Notes: generated from the letters alone by a model not told the origin. A DNA stretch of 64,000 nt from an uncultured Faecalibacterium sp. (GCA_934512105.1 CAKSWQ010000001.1:62001-126000), one strand, 5' to 3'; positions 9,268 through 18,302 are shown, counted from the first letter of the stretch. Translations and numbers: made by a program.

Positions 9268-10146
9268 TTATTCCAGATTCTGGATCTGTTCGCGGATCTT
9301 TTCGATCTCCGCCTTCATATCCACCACGATGCGGGTAATATCCAGATCCTGACACTTGGAACCGATGGTATTGGTCTCGCGGTTCAACTCCTGCGTCAGG
9401 AAATCCAGCTTGCGGCCCACGGGCTCGTCCAGCTGCAGGATATCGCGGTACTGCGCAATGTGGCTGCGCAGACGGACAGTCTCCTCATCCACGGCAGTCT
9501 TATCGCCAAAGATAGCAGCCTCGGTCAGCACACGGGCGTCATCAATGTCACGATCCTGCAGGATGACCTTGAGTTTCTCGTACAGGCGGTTGGTGTAGTT
9601 TTCTACCCGGCCTGCACTCAAAGCTTCCACCTTGCCGACACACTCTTCCAGAAACACAAGGCGGCTTTCCACGTCTGCCTTCATCTTGGCCCCCTCGGCG
9701 GCGCGCATCTCCACAAAACGATCCAGTGCCTGTGCGGTGACGGCAGACACATCCTGCCACAGCTGCTCCTCGTCCACATCGGCGTGGCGGGTGGTCAGCA
9801 CATCCGGGAAGCGGGTCAGAACGGCGGTGGATACATCATTTTTGACCCCCAACTGCTCGGACAGGTCCCGCATGGCCTGCTGATAGCTGCGGGCAAGTTC
9901 CATGTTGACGGCGACCACGGTATCCGCTGCGTCCACGTTTTGCACAGTCATGCTAAGCTCCACCTTGCCGCGGGAGATCCGCTGGTTGAGCTGTTTTTTC
10001 AGGCGACTGTCCAGAGAACTGCAGGTGCGCGGGATGCGGGAGGAATACTCGAAATAGCGGGAGTTCACGCTGCGCAGTTCCACAGTGATCTCGCGGCCAT
10101 TGAGCACGGCAGTCCCCCTGCCGAAACCGGTCATGCTTAAGATCAT
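9268..10146 (-). CDS. YicC/YloC family endoribonuclease
   Basis: The 292-aa protein starts with the family hallmark MILSMTGFGRG, continues with YicC_N (RSVNSRYFE), and ends with the DUF1732 domain (ELNRETNTIGSK). YicC and YloC homologues have been reported as endoribonucleases. The start at 10146 follows GGAG; upstream codons to 10230 are not family-like. It is the first gene of the 10-kb minus-strand operon. Confidence 0.9.
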   Translation of the reverse strand: MILSMTGFGRGTAVLNGREITVELRSVNSRYFEYSSRIPRTCSSLDSRLKKQLNQRISRGKVELSMTVQNVDAADTVVAVNMELARSYQQAMRDLSEQLGVKNDVSTAVLTRFPDVLTTRHADVDEEQLWQDVSAVTAQALDRFVEMRAAEGAKMKADVESRLVFLEECVGKVEALSAGRVENYTNRLYEKLKVILQDRDIDDARVLTEAAIFGDKTAVDEETVRLRSHIAQYRDILQLDEPVGRKLDFLTQELNRETNTIGSKCQDLDITRIVVDMKAEIEKIREQIQNLE

Positions 10147-10378
10147 ACTAGCTCCTATTCTTTTGCGGTTTAACTTCGGTTTTCTGTATAGGTATCCGCT
10201 TTGGGCACATAAACCCATGTTACGATACATATAGCATCATTTTACTATTCTTTTCTGAAAAATTCAAGGTGCAGACTGCATCCGCGCAAAAAACACAATT
10301 GCCGTTTTTCTGCCGCCGCGCACACGGTAACAGCCAAAATAACATGGCTGCGGCAGATACTTAAATATTATAGAAAAA
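10147..10378. other. Gap upstream of yicC
   Basis: About 230 bases between the yicC start and the terminator of the next gene. It is AT-richer near yicC and contains several TATA-like hexamers on the minus strand (for example TATACA and TATATG), but none has a convincing partner -35, so I call no promoter although one for the yicC operon must lie here or further upstream. I see no open frame or repeat worth naming. Confidence 0.5.
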
Positions 10379-10419
10379 GCGTCCTGAAATGATTCACAAA
10401 CAGAATCATCTCAGGACGC
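10379..10419 (-). terminator. Intrinsic terminator of the HTH gene
   Basis: A 17-bp stem (one mismatch) with a 7-base loop, GCGTCCTGA arm against TCAGGACGC, followed on the minus strand by TTTTTC. It begins 5 bases after the stop codon. Confidence 0.9.
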
Positions 10420-10424
10420 TCGTA

Positions 10425-10766
10425 TCAGTTCGTTTTATAAACGCAGGTCACACTGGTTTGCAGGATATCTGCGTTGAGCAGCGTGCGCTCCACCCAATGG
10501 ATATTGTCGGCAATAGTATCCAGAGAGACCTCGTATTCCCTGGCAATGCTTTCCATCGTGCGGTATTCGTAACGATAGATCAGGGTCAGGATGAGTTTAT
10601 CCATCATGGAGATCTTGGTAAAGTGAGTCTTGCGCTTGTGCTCCCGACGGTAAGCCTCCTGCAGAGCCTTGAGCATCCGGTCAAATTCCAGCTTTGAAAT
10701 GCCAAAATACAGTTGATAATCCTGTTCCTGAAACTCAGAAATGCGCTGCTCCGGGATGCTTCGCAT
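10425..10766 (-). CDS. Stand-alone transposase-type helix-turn-helix protein (IS5-like N-terminal part)
   Basis: A 113-aa protein that resembles the N-terminal HTH part (HTH_Tnp_4 type) of IS5-family transposases: DYQLYFGISKLEFDRML, then a helix-turn-helix around 70-95 (YRTMESIAREYEVSLDTI) and IHWVERTLL. The DDE catalytic half is absent and no matching frame or terminal inverted repeat lies nearby. The ATG at 10766 has GGAGG 8 bases upstream. The gene has a consensus promoter and a strong terminator, unlike a decaying insertion. It may be a domesticated DNA-binding protein; its function is unknown. Confidence 0.75.
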   Translation of the reverse strand: MRSIPEQRISEFQEQDYQLYFGISKLEFDRMLKALQEAYRREHKRKTHFTKISMMDKLILTLIYRYEYRTMESIAREYEVSLDTIADNIHWVERTLLNADILQTSVTCVYKTN

Positions 10767-10814
10767 AGCATTTTCCTCCACATCATTTGTTGTATTGTAT
10801 AGGCTATATCAATC

Positions 10815-10843
10815 ATTATAAAAGGTATTGGGCGGCAAGTCAA
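10815..10843 (-). promoter_or_regulatory. Promoter of the HTH gene (TTGACT-17-TATAAT)
   Basis: Near-consensus sigma-A promoter read on the minus strand: -35 at 10838-10843, -10 at 10815-10820, spacer 17, about 45 bases before the chosen start. Confidence 0.85.
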
Positions 10844-10907
10844 TGTGTATGCGGAAGTTTTTCCGGTATTGTCTGACAGAGTACGTCTTACCCTTTTGCC
10901 GGATGCG

Positions 10908-10946
10908 CAAAAAGGGCTGCTACACAAAATGCTGTGCAGCAGCCCT
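10908..10946 (-). terminator. Terminator of the transcarboxylase operon
   Basis: Stem AGGGCTGCT / AGCAGCCCT with inner CACA/TGTG pairing, followed by TTTTTGC on the minus strand, 17 bases after the 5S-like stop codon. Confidence 0.88.
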
Positions 10947-10962
10947 GAAAGGAACCTATTTA

Positions 10963-12366
10963 TCAGACAGGATGAGACTGGTTGGTGTAGTCCACATGAT
11001 CGCCGTCCACGCCCTGCTTTTTGGCATTGCGCTTATCGAAGAACTTGGGTGCGACCTGCGGGAACATGGCGTAGGTCAGCACGTCCTCTTCCTGCGTAGC
11101 CCACTTGGCAGCTTCGGCCTTCAGCTTGTCCATCTCGGGAGCCAGCGTGTCGGCAAAGCGGCAGGTAATGGGCTGCTCATCGCCAAGGATCTTCTTGGTG
11201 AACTCGGGCTTGATGGGAGCGGGAGTCTTGCCGTAATCGCCGTGGACCAGACCCTTGAACTCCTTGGTGACCATCTTGTAGCGCTCGCCCATAATGACGT
11301 TGAACACGGCCTGCGTGCCAACGATCTGGCTGGTGGGGGTGACCAGCGGCGGATAGCCTGCATCCTCACGGACGCGGGGGATCTCGGCCAGCACTTCATC
11401 CAGCTTGTCTTCCTTGCCGGCATCCTTCAGCTGCTTGAGCATGTTGGAGAACATACCGCCCGGCACCTGATACAGCAGGGTGTTGGCGTCCACGCCAAGG
11501 CTCTTGGGGCTGATCTGACCGTTAGCGATGTACTTCTCGCGCAGCTTTGCAAAGTAGGCGCGCACGACATTCAGCTGCTTCAGATCCAGACCGGTGTCGT
11601 AGTCGGTGCCCTGCAGGGCAGCCACCAGGCTCTCGGTGGGCATATGGCTGGTGCCAAGGCTCAGGGGGCTCATAGCGGTATCAATGATGTCGGCACCTGC
11701 CTCGATGCCCTTGAGGATGGACATGGAAGCCAGACCAGCAGTGTAGTGGCTGTGGATATCCACAGGGATGCTGACAGTCTCCTTCAGCTTCTTGACCAGA
11801 TCATAGCAGGTATAGGGGGTGAGCAGACCAGCCATATCCTTGATGCAGATGGAGTTTGCGCCCATCTCCTCCAAAGTCTTGGCGTAGGATGCAAAGTACT
11901 CGTTGTTGTGCACAGGGCTCAGGGTGTAGCTGATGCAGCCCTGTACATGAGCGCCCTCCTTGTTGGCAGACTTGATCGCAGTCTGCAGGTTGCGGGGGTC
12001 GTTCAGTGCATCAAAGATACGGATGACGTCGATGCCGTTGGCAACGGACTTCTGTACAAAGTACTCCACAGCGTCATCTGCGTAGGGACGGTAGCCCAGC
12101 ATATTCTGGCCGCGGAACAGCATCTGCAGCTTCTGGTGCGGCAGCTCCTTGCGCAGGATGCGCAGACGCTCCCAAGGATCCTCGTCCAGGAAGCGGATGC
12201 AGCTGTCGAACGTAGCGCCGCCCCAGCACTCCACGGAGAAGTAGTTGATCTTGTCCATTTCGGGCAGGATGGGGCGCATTTCGTCCATGGTCATACGGGT
12301 AGCCAGCAAAGACTGGTGCGCATCACGCAGGACGACCTCGGTCACCTTGATCGGCTTTTTTGCCAT
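10963..12366 (-). CDS. Biotin-dependent carboxyltransferase, 5S / oxaloacetate decarboxylase alpha / PycB type
   Basis: HMGL-like TIM-barrel carboxyltransferase (467 aa) that moves CO2 between biotin and pyruvate/oxaloacetate. Metal-site motifs: LRDAHQS near the N-terminus, the Lys expected to be carbamylated in CIKDMAG, and HSH. The C-terminal PYC_OADA part is present but no biotinyl domain; that is on the next gene upstream. ATG 12366 has AGAGG at 8 bases; the earlier GTG lacks one. No membrane OadB/MmdB follows, so a sodium-pumping decarboxylase is unlikely. With its two partners it best fits the 5S subunit of a soluble transcarboxylase. Confidence 0.85.
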   Translation of the reverse strand: MAKKPIKVTEVVLRDAHQSLLATRMTMDEMRPILPEMDKINYFSVECWGGATFDSCIRFLDEDPWERLRILRKELPHQKLQMLFRGQNMLGYRPYADDAVEYFVQKSVANGIDVIRIFDALNDPRNLQTAIKSANKEGAHVQGCISYTLSPVHNNEYFASYAKTLEEMGANSICIKDMAGLLTPYTCYDLVKKLKETVSIPVDIHSHYTAGLASMSILKGIEAGADIIDTAMSPLSLGTSHMPTESLVAALQGTDYDTGLDLKQLNVVRAYFAKLREKYIANGQISPKSLGVDANTLLYQVPGGMFSNMLKQLKDAGKEDKLDEVLAEIPRVREDAGYPPLVTPTSQIVGTQAVFNVIMGERYKMVTKEFKGLVHGDYGKTPAPIKPEFTKKILGDEQPITCRFADTLAPEMDKLKAEAAKWATQEEDVLTYAMFPQVAPKFFDKRNAKKQGVDGDHVDYTNQSHPV

Positions 12367-12382
12367 GGTTGTCACCTCTTCC

Positions 12383-12763
12383 TTAGTTCATGGAAACCAG
12401 AACGTCACCGGAGTTGACGGTATCGCCCTTGTTCACGTTGATGGAAGCCACGGTGCCATCCTGCGGAGCAACGATCTCGTTCTCCATCTTCATAGCCTCG
12501 AGGATGACCAGCACGTCACCGGCCTTGACAGAAGCACCGGCAGCGACCTTGACATCCAGAATGTTGCCGGGCATGGGAGCCTTGACGGTAACAGCACCGG
12601 CTGCACCGGCGGCTGCCTTGGGAGCAGCTGCGGGAGCGGGAGCGGCCTTGGGTGCGGCGGGTGCTGCAACGGGAGCAGCAGCAACAGGAGCAGCGCCTGC
12701 GGCAGTTTCCTCAACGGAAACGCTGTAAGCAACACCATTGACAGTAATATTGTAGTACTTCAT
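12383..12763 (-). CDS. Biotin carboxyl carrier subunit (1.3S-like)
   Basis: A 126-aa carrier that shuttles CO2 as carboxybiotin between the two carboxyltransferases. Residues 1-20 match the short MKYYNITVNG start of MmdC/GcdC carriers, 21-58 are an Ala/Pro linker, and 60-126 form the biotinyl domain with EAMKM, biotinylated Lys92. GGAGG precedes ATG 12763. It lies between the two carboxyltransferase genes. Confidence 0.92.
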   Translation of the reverse strand: MKYYNITVNGVAYSVSVEETAAGAAPVAAAPVAAPAAPKAAPAPAAAPKAAAGAAGAVTVKAPMPGNILDVKVAAGASVKAGDVLVILEAMKMENEIVAPQDGTVASINVNKGDTVNSGDVLVSMN

Positions 12764-12814
12764 GGAAGGATCCTCCAATTCAAAATCGAACTCAATTAAC
12801 TTACATTCGGACGC

Positions 12815-14134
12815 TTACAGGGCCATATTGCCATGCTTCTTGGGCAGGCGGGCAGCGCGCTTGGTGCTCAGCAGCTCCAGTGCAGCCACAACGCTGGCAC
12901 GCACATTGGCGGCATCGCAGCTCATATCGGCAGCACCGGCAGCCACTGCGCTGGCAGCGCTGCACACCTCAGCGGTGTAGGCAGCAGCCTTGGCCTTGGT
13001 GGCGGCAATGATGTTGTCGGAAGCATCGATCTCGTCCTTGTACAGCACGCTGACAGCGGCGCTGGGCTCCAGTGCGCTGACGGTGCAGCCGGTCACAGCG
13101 ATGCGCAGGTCGGCAGCAGCCAGAGTGGTGTACACAGGGCCCACAGCCTTACCGGCCAGCACTGCCACCTTTGCGGTGGTAGCATCGGCGTAGGTAGCGG
13201 CCAGACGGGCAGCCTCGCGGATGCCGCCAGCCACGTCATCGGTAACGCTGGGCACAAAGCCCTCGGTATCCACGATGGTGACCACAGGCACGCTGAAGGC
13301 ATCGCACAGGCGCACAAAGCGGGAAGCCTTGGCTACGCAGTTGTGGCACAGCTGCTTGCCGGTTGCCACAACACCCACGGCATTGCCGCCGATGGTTGCA
13401 AATGCGGTGTAGACAGACTTGCCAAAGCCTGCATACAGCTCCACAGCGCTGTCCTTGTCGATCACAGCGGCAGCGGCCTTTGCGGGCTCGGCACCGGCAG
13501 CCAGAACAGCGGTGGGCTGCTCAAACTCGAAGATCGCCGGGCCGGTCAGGTTGTTGGCGGGCAGCAGACCCACGATGTGAGCAGCCTTTTCAGCAGCCTC
13601 TGCGGCATCGGCAGCCACGATGGAGGCTACGCCTGCCTTGGCGGCAGCTGCGGCGCTGCCTGCATCGGCGACCTTATCGCCCTTGGCAGCGGAGGTGAAC
13701 GGAGCGGTGAAGAACAGCTCTGCGCCCTCGGCCATGATGCAGACATCTGCGTTGGCAGCGCTCAGAGTGCTGGTGCCGCCGCAAACACCCAGAACAACGG
13801 CCACCTGCGGAACAACACCGGAGACCTTTGCGATCTGTGCATTCAGCTTTGCGCTGGCGGTCAGAACATCCAGACCCTCGGCCAGCTTTGCGCCAATCGA
13901 GTTATAGAAAGTGACCACCGGGCAGCCGGTCTGTGCAGCCATTTCCAGAACTTTGATGTTCTTTTCAACATCCTTTACGGTGACAGCCTCGCCGTTCTGG
14001 TAAACAGCGTAAGCCTGCTGACCTGCTGCATAGCCGCAGGCAGCGCTCACTGCACCATCAGCAAACAGCGCAGTGTACTCCCCGTCATCGAAGAACTTGG
14101 CGAGGATTTCTCCCTTATTGATCTTTGAAGCCAT
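12815..14134 (-). CDS. Divergent acyl-CoA carboxyltransferase (MmdA / 12S-like)
   Basis: Carboxyl-transferase (crotonase-fold) protein of 439 aa, shorter than the usual 500 or more. The second half carries the family pattern: ASRFVRLCDAFSVPVVTIVDTEG, then GGIREAARL and an oxyanion-loop equivalent GKAVGPVYTTLA. The first-half loop is LGVCGGTSTLSAA where 12S/MmdA has GPCAGG. Ala content is very high. AGGAGG precedes the ATG, and a consensus promoter lies 46 bases further up. It heads the three-gene operon. The acyl-CoA substrate (propionyl, acetyl or other) cannot be told from the sequence. Confidence 0.82.
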   Translation of the reverse strand: MASKINKGEILAKFFDDGEYTALFADGAVSAACGYAAGQQAYAVYQNGEAVTVKDVEKNIKVLEMAAQTGCPVVTFYNSIGAKLAEGLDVLTASAKLNAQIAKVSGVVPQVAVVLGVCGGTSTLSAANADVCIMAEGAELFFTAPFTSAAKGDKVADAGSAAAAAKAGVASIVAADAAEAAEKAAHIVGLLPANNLTGPAIFEFEQPTAVLAAGAEPAKAAAAVIDKDSAVELYAGFGKSVYTAFATIGGNAVGVVATGKQLCHNCVAKASRFVRLCDAFSVPVVTIVDTEGFVPSVTDDVAGGIREAARLAATYADATTAKVAVLAGKAVGPVYTTLAAADLRIAVTGCTVSALEPSAAVSVLYKDEIDASDNIIAATKAKAAAYTAEVCSAASAVAAGAADMSCDAANVRASVVAALELLSTKRAARLPKKHGNMAL

Positions 14135-14179
14135 AATTAGACCTCCTGGTTGTCTGTGTGAGCTTTCAAAATTATATTT

Positions 14180-14208
14180 ATTATACAGAAGCTGGCAAAA
14201 AAATGCAA
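14180..14208 (-). promoter_or_regulatory. Promoter of the transcarboxylase-like operon (TTGCAT-17-TATAAT)
   Basis: Minus-strand -35 at 14203-14208 and -10 at 14180-14185, spacer 17, with a TG just before the -10. The rest of the intergenic stretch up to the next promoter (14209-14372) is AT-rich and shows no gene. Confidence 0.85.
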
Positions 14209-14372
14209 GGGATTCTATAAAAATCCATGTAATTCAACATCCATCGCTTATGGATACTCAATTTTTTAACGATTCATCGTTTCGCGTGTTTTATCCGGGC
14301 AAATGCTTTCATAGATCCTTTTTGCGGATGTAGAAATTTTTCCAGTTTTTTTGGCGAAACTGCACCCGCCCG

Positions 14373-14401
14373 TTGCGTTTTCTTTCCGTTGCATTTATGT
14401 T
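14373..14401 (+). promoter_or_regulatory. Promoter of the glycerophosphodiesterase gene (TTGCGT-17-TATGTT)
   Basis: Plus-strand -35 at 14373-14378 and -10 at 14396-14401, spacer 17. It places the transcript start near 14408, which rules out the in-frame ATG at 14373 and supports ATG 14460. Confidence 0.6.
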
Positions 14402-14459
14402 ACACTATATTAAAATATTAAAAAATCATAATTGCCGGGCAGGCTGCCAAACTGTACCT

Positions 14460-16472
14460 ATGCGGCGCACTGCGCATGCGAAAAAGCCCGGTAAAAATGC
14501 AAAAGAGGTTGAAGCTATCTTGAAGCGATTTTCCGCAAGGCTCCGGCAGCAGGAGCAGACCTACCGTTCCCTGCACAATGCCACCCGTTCCCTGTTTTCG
14601 CCAAAGGGGCGGGTCTTTCTGTTTTTTCTGTTGTTTTATAAGGTACTGACAAATCTTTTATTTGTGCCAGCATTACAGCTGATCTGGGCGCTGACGCTGC
14701 GGTTCGCGCCCATCCGCTACCTCAACAACAAGACCGCATCCCGCATCTTTGCCTCCCCTGCCATCATTGGGTGCATCGCCGTGCTGGCGGTGCTGGCAGC
14801 CTTCTGGAGCCTGTACGAGGTCGCCGCAATGCTGCAGCTATTGACGCGGGTGCGGCACGGTGAGCCACTGCGGGTGGGGGCGGTGTTCCGGGATGCCTTT
14901 TGCAGCCTTGTGCGGGTGTTTCTGCCGCAGAATCTCCCGCTGCTGCTGTATGGCGCTGCCCTGATCCCGCTGACGAACTTTTTCCTTGCCGCAAACCATC
15001 TGACCCAGTTTGCCGTGCCGGAATATCTCTGGGGACTGCTGAAGGCTCGTTCCTCCAATCGTTTTCTATTTGCTCTGGCGATGCTTTTTGTACTGGCACT
15101 GCTGTTGGACGGACTTGTGGTACTGCCAAAGTTCCTGCTGGAACGCAAAAGCTTTGGCTGCGCGTTTGTGGAAAGTCTGCACATTTTGCGCAGCCGTGCC
15201 GGGCAGCTGCTTGCACTGGCACTGCGCTGGATGCTGACCGCAGCTGCGCGCACCGGGCTGATGCTGCTGTGCGGAGCAGCGCTGTTCTACTGCGTCATTC
15301 TTGGTGTCGGCTTTGCCAGCACCGCCGCTCTGCTGGCACTTTCCCGCGCGGCGCTGCTGATCGAGCTGCCGTTCCTTTGCCTGCTCATGGACTGTGCCAT
15401 GACCGCGGCACAGAGCACCCTTATAGAGGCAGTGTATGAAATGACCCGGCAGTCCGATGCAGCACAGCCGACCGTTTGCGGTGCATCCCCTGCCCCGCAC
15501 CGTGAGCAGATGGTACTGGCCGGGATGATGGCCTGTGCTGCGCTTGTTACCTGCGGCGTGGCGGCGGTCTACCTGCTGTTCCCGCAAACACAGCCGCTGC
15601 AAAGCGTGCTGGGACTTGCCGACCCGGTGATCACCTACCACCGGGGCTATTCCTCCCGTGCGCCGGAGAACACCATGGCAGCCTTCGAAACGGCGCTGGA
15701 GCACGGCAGCCCCCGCATTGAACTGGACGTACAGATGACCGCTGACGGCGTAGCCGTAGTGACCCACGATACCAGCCTGCGCCGATGCACCGGCTGCAAC
15801 GCCAACATCTACGACCTGACCTATGCACAGGTACAGCAGCTGGATGCCGGGCGCTGGTTCCATCGGCAGTTTACAGGCTCCTATATTCCCACGCTGGAAG
15901 AGGTGCTGGCGCTGTGCAAGGGCAAGGCAGAACTGAACATTGAGATCAAGCCCAGCACCTTTACGCCGACCTTGGAGGCTGAAACGGTGCGGCTGATCCA
16001 CGCATACGACTACGGCGCGGACTGCGTGGTCACCTCTCAAAGCTACGAGACCCTGTGCAAGGTGAAGGAGCTGGACCCGGACATTACCACAGGGTATATT
16101 CTGGCGCTGGGCGTGGGCACCTACTACGACCTGCCTGCCGCAGACTTTTTCAGCGTGGAATCCACCTTTATCACCGCCGGTATGGTGCAGCAGATCCATC
16201 TGCGGGGCAAGACCATCTCTGCATGGACCATCAACCGCCAGCAGGATGCGGAAAAGCTGCTGCAGCTGGGCGTGGATGACCTGATCACCGACAAGCCTGA
16301 GATCATTGCGCCGCTGCTGGCACGGGACAAGGCACTGGATAACCGTCTGCTCTGGCTGCGGGATCAGATTCAGGAGTTGTTTGCCGCCCCGGACGCTGAA
16401 GAAGCGATGGATGTGGAGGAGACGATCGTGGACGCTATTGAGGATCCAGAAGAAGTTTTGGACGAAGCATAA
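14460..16472 (+). CDS. Membrane glycerophosphoryl diester phosphodiesterase (YqiK-like, two-domain)
   Basis: About 670 aa. Residues 1 to roughly 390 form a polytopic membrane domain (about 8 hydrophobic segments; GPDPase membrane-domain type). The rest is a GDPD TIM barrel: HRG-SSRAPENT, E-D in IELDVQMT and HD in VVTHDTSL carry the catalytic His and metal ligands, and NIEIKPS follows. It would cleave glycerophosphodiesters, perhaps from phospholipids or teichoic acid. An acidic tail ends the protein. The ribosome site before ATG 14460 is weak; the start is chosen from the promoter position and the basic N-terminus. Confidence 0.88.
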   Translation: MRRTAHAKKPGKNAKEVEAILKRFSARLRQQEQTYRSLHNATRSLFSPKGRVFLFFLLFYKVLTNLLFVPALQLIWALTLRFAPIRYLNNKTASRIFASPAIIGCIAVLAVLAAFWSLYEVAAMLQLLTRVRHGEPLRVGAVFRDAFCSLVRVFLPQNLPLLLYGAALIPLTNFFLAANHLTQFAVPEYLWGLLKARSSNRFLFALAMLFVLALLLDGLVVLPKFLLERKSFGCAFVESLHILRSRAGQLLALALRWMLTAAARTGLMLLCGAALFYCVILGVGFASTAALLALSRAALLIELPFLCLLMDCAMTAAQSTLIEAVYEMTRQSDAAQPTVCGASPAPHREQMVLAGMMACAALVTCGVAAVYLLFPQTQPLQSVLGLADPVITYHRGYSSRAPENTMAAFETALEHGSPRIELDVQMTADGVAVVTHDTSLRRCTGCNANIYDLTYAQVQQLDAGRWFHRQFTGSYIPTLEEVLALCKGKAELNIEIKPSTFTPTLEAETVRLIHAYDYGADCVVTSQSYETLCKVKELDPDITTGYILALGVGTYYDLPAADFFSVESTFITAGMVQQIHLRGKTISAWTINRQQDAEKLLQLGVDDLITDKPEIIAPLLARDKALDNRLLWLRDQIQELFAAPDAEEAMDVEETIVDAIEDPEEVLDEA

Positions 16473-16489
16473 ACAAAAAGCTTTTTACA

Positions 16490-16531
16490 GCAAATACCGG
16501 GCAGTCTGCGGGCTGCCCAGTATTTGCATTT
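16490..16531 (+). terminator. Terminator of the phosphodiesterase gene
   Basis: Stem GCAAATAC...GTATTTGC with inner GGGCAG/CTGCCC, followed by ATTTTC, 17 bases after the stop. Confidence 0.82.
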
Positions 16532-16542
16532 TCGCAAGCATA

Positions 16543-16590
16543 CAAAAAGGAGCCGCAGCACCCTGTTACAGGTACTGCGGCTCCCCTTTT
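16543..16590 (-). terminator. Terminator of tsf (works on the minus strand, possibly both)
   Basis: Ten-bp stem GGAGCCGCAG/CTGCGGCTCC with an inner hairpin, flanked by AAAAA and TTTT so that both strands end in a T run. Confidence 0.88.
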
Positions 16591-16607
16591 GTCTTTGGAA
16601 GTTTAAA

Positions 16608-17531
16608 TTACTTCACCATGCTTGCAACTTCAGATGCGAAGTCGTCAGCACGCTTCTCCAGACCCTCGCCCTTGACAAAGCGGACGAACTTGACGATCTT
16701 GATCTCGCCGCCCAGATCCTTAGCGACCTTAGCGGTGTACTGAGCAACGGTCAGGTCGCCGTCCTTGACGAACTCCTGATCGACCAGGCAGTTCTCCTTG
16801 AAGAACTTCTTGATCTTGCCCTCGATCATCTTCTGCTTCACAGCATCGGGCTTGTTAGCGGTCTTGGGATCGCGAGCCATCTGAGCCAGCATGATCTCCT
16901 TCTCCTTGGCCACGACCTCAGCGGGGACAGATGCCTCATCGACATAGCCGGGGTTTGCAGCAGCGACCTGCATAGCGATGTCCTTGCCGTAAGCAACGAA
17001 CTCGTCCTTAGCGTCGATGTCGTTGGTGGTCTCGAAGTTGACCAGAATGCCGTGGGTGCCGCCGCCGTGGACGTATGCAGAGCAAACGCCCTCGTAACGG
17101 GTGAAGCGGCGAACCTTGATGTTCTCCTTGATGACCAGGATCAGGTTCTTCAGAGCCTCGTCAACGGTCTCGCCAGCCTCGGTCTTGCAAGCCATCAGAG
17201 CCTCGACATCAGCGGGGTTCTGCTTCATGATGACCTTGGTGGCCTCCTTGACGAAGTCAACGAACTTGTCGTTCTTGGCAACGAAGTCGGTCTCAGCGTT
17301 GACCTCGATGACAACACCGACCTTGCAGGTGGGGCAGTAGTCAGCGTAGACCATACCCTCGGCAGCAACGCGGCTTGCCTTCTTGGCGGCGGTAGCCAGA
17401 CCACGCTCGCGCAGGATCTCGATTGCCTTCTCGAAGTTGCCGTCAGCCTCGGTCAGAGCCTTCTTGCACTCCATCATGCCGCAGTCGGTCTGCTTGCGCA
17501 GTTCCATAACGTCCTTTGCAGAAATAGCCAT
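16608..17531 (-). CDS. tsf: Translation elongation factor Ts
   Basis: Guanine-nucleotide exchange factor for EF-Tu (307 aa). The UBA-like N-terminus (KDVMELRKQTDCGMMECKKAL) and the NAETDFVAKN core motif are intact. A coiled-coil and C-terminal module complete the usual length. It follows rpsB by 48 bases, the conserved rpsB-tsf operon, and ends at a strong terminator. Confidence 0.97.
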   Translation of the reverse strand: MAISAKDVMELRKQTDCGMMECKKALTEADGNFEKAIEILRERGLATAAKKASRVAAEGMVYADYCPTCKVGVVIEVNAETDFVAKNDKFVDFVKEATKVIMKQNPADVEALMACKTEAGETVDEALKNLILVIKENIKVRRFTRYEGVCSAYVHGGGTHGILVNFETTNDIDAKDEFVAYGKDIAMQVAAANPGYVDEASVPAEVVAKEKEIMLAQMARDPKTANKPDAVKQKMIEGKIKKFFKENCLVDQEFVKDGDLTVAQYTAKVAKDLGGEIKIVKFVRFVKGEGLEKRADDFASEVASMVK

Positions 17532-17579
17532 TTTTGTTTTCTCCCTTACACGTTATTTGATTGGTTGCGGAATGGGAAA

Positions 17580-18302
17580 TCAGGCGTTTGCTGCGTCCTC
17601 GGCGGGAGCGGCCTCCTGGTTGCCCTGCTTGCCTTCCAGCACAGCGTCAGCCATAGCGCCGGCGATCAGCTTGACAGCGCGGATAGCGTCATCGTTGCCG
17701 GGGATCACATAGTCGATCTCATCGGGGTTGCAGTTGGTATCAACGATAGCAACGATGGGGATGTGCAGCTTGCGAGCCTCAGCAACAGCGATGCGCTCCT
17801 TGTGAGGATCGACGATGAACATAGCCTTCGGCAGGGTCTTCATGTTCTTGACGCCGCCCAGATACTTGTCCAGCTTCTCCATCTCCAGCTCCAGCTTAGC
17901 AACTTCCTTCTTGGGCAGCAGGTCGAAGGTGCCGTTCTCCTTCATGTTAGCCAGCTGCTGCATACGGTCGATGCGCTTACGGATGGTGCGGAAGTTGGTC
18001 AGCATACCGCCCAGCCAGCGAGCGTTGACATAGTGCATGCCGCAGCGCAGAGCCTCGTCACGGATGGACTCCTGAGCCTGCTTCTTGGTGCCGACGAACA
18101 GGATGTCGCCGCCCTCAGCTGCAACTTCCTTCACGTAGTTGTAAGCCTCGTCCAGCTTCTTCACGGTCTTCTGCAGGTCAATGATATAGATACCATTGCG
18201 CTCGGTGAAGATGTACTTAGCCATCTTGGGGTTCCAGCGGCGGGTCTGGTGACCGAAGTGCACACCTGCCTCGAGAAGCTGCTTCATAGAAACGACTGCC
18301 AT
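17580..18302 (-). CDS. rpsB: 30S ribosomal protein uS2
   Basis: Ribosomal protein S2 (240 aa), beginning [25 protein letters not shown] lies 8 bases before ATG 18302; codons upstream to 18443 lie in the leader and do not match S2. The C-terminal tail is a short acidic, Ala-rich stretch. It is first in the rpsB-tsf operon and has a consensus promoter. Confidence 0.98.
   Translation of the reverse strand: MAVVSMKQLLEAGVHFGHQTRRWNPKMAKYIFTERNGIYIIDLQKTVKKLDEAYNYVKEVAAEGGDILFVGTKKQAQESIRDEALRCGMHYVNARWLGGMLTNFRTIRKRIDRMQQLANMKENGTFDLLPKKEVAKLELEMEKLDKYLGGVKNMKTLPKAMFIVDPHKERIAVAEARKLHIPIVAIVDTNCNPDEIDYVIPGNDDAIRAVKLIAGAMADAVLEGKQGNQEAAPAEDAANA

Noticed and set aside
10147..10260. A definite promoter for the yicC operon
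   Set aside because: Only weak hexamer pairs; none good enough to list.
10425..10766. Intact IS5-family insertion sequence
   Set aside because: No catalytic half and no terminal inverted repeats found; called as a stand-alone gene.
12833..14128. Long plus-strand open frame opposite the 12S-like gene (431 codons)
   Set aside because: It is the complementary strand of an Ala-rich, high-GC coding gene; no domain, no ribosome site.
14373..14459. Upstream ATG extension of the phosphodiesterase
   Set aside because: It overlaps the predicted -35 of the promoter and lacks a ribosome site.
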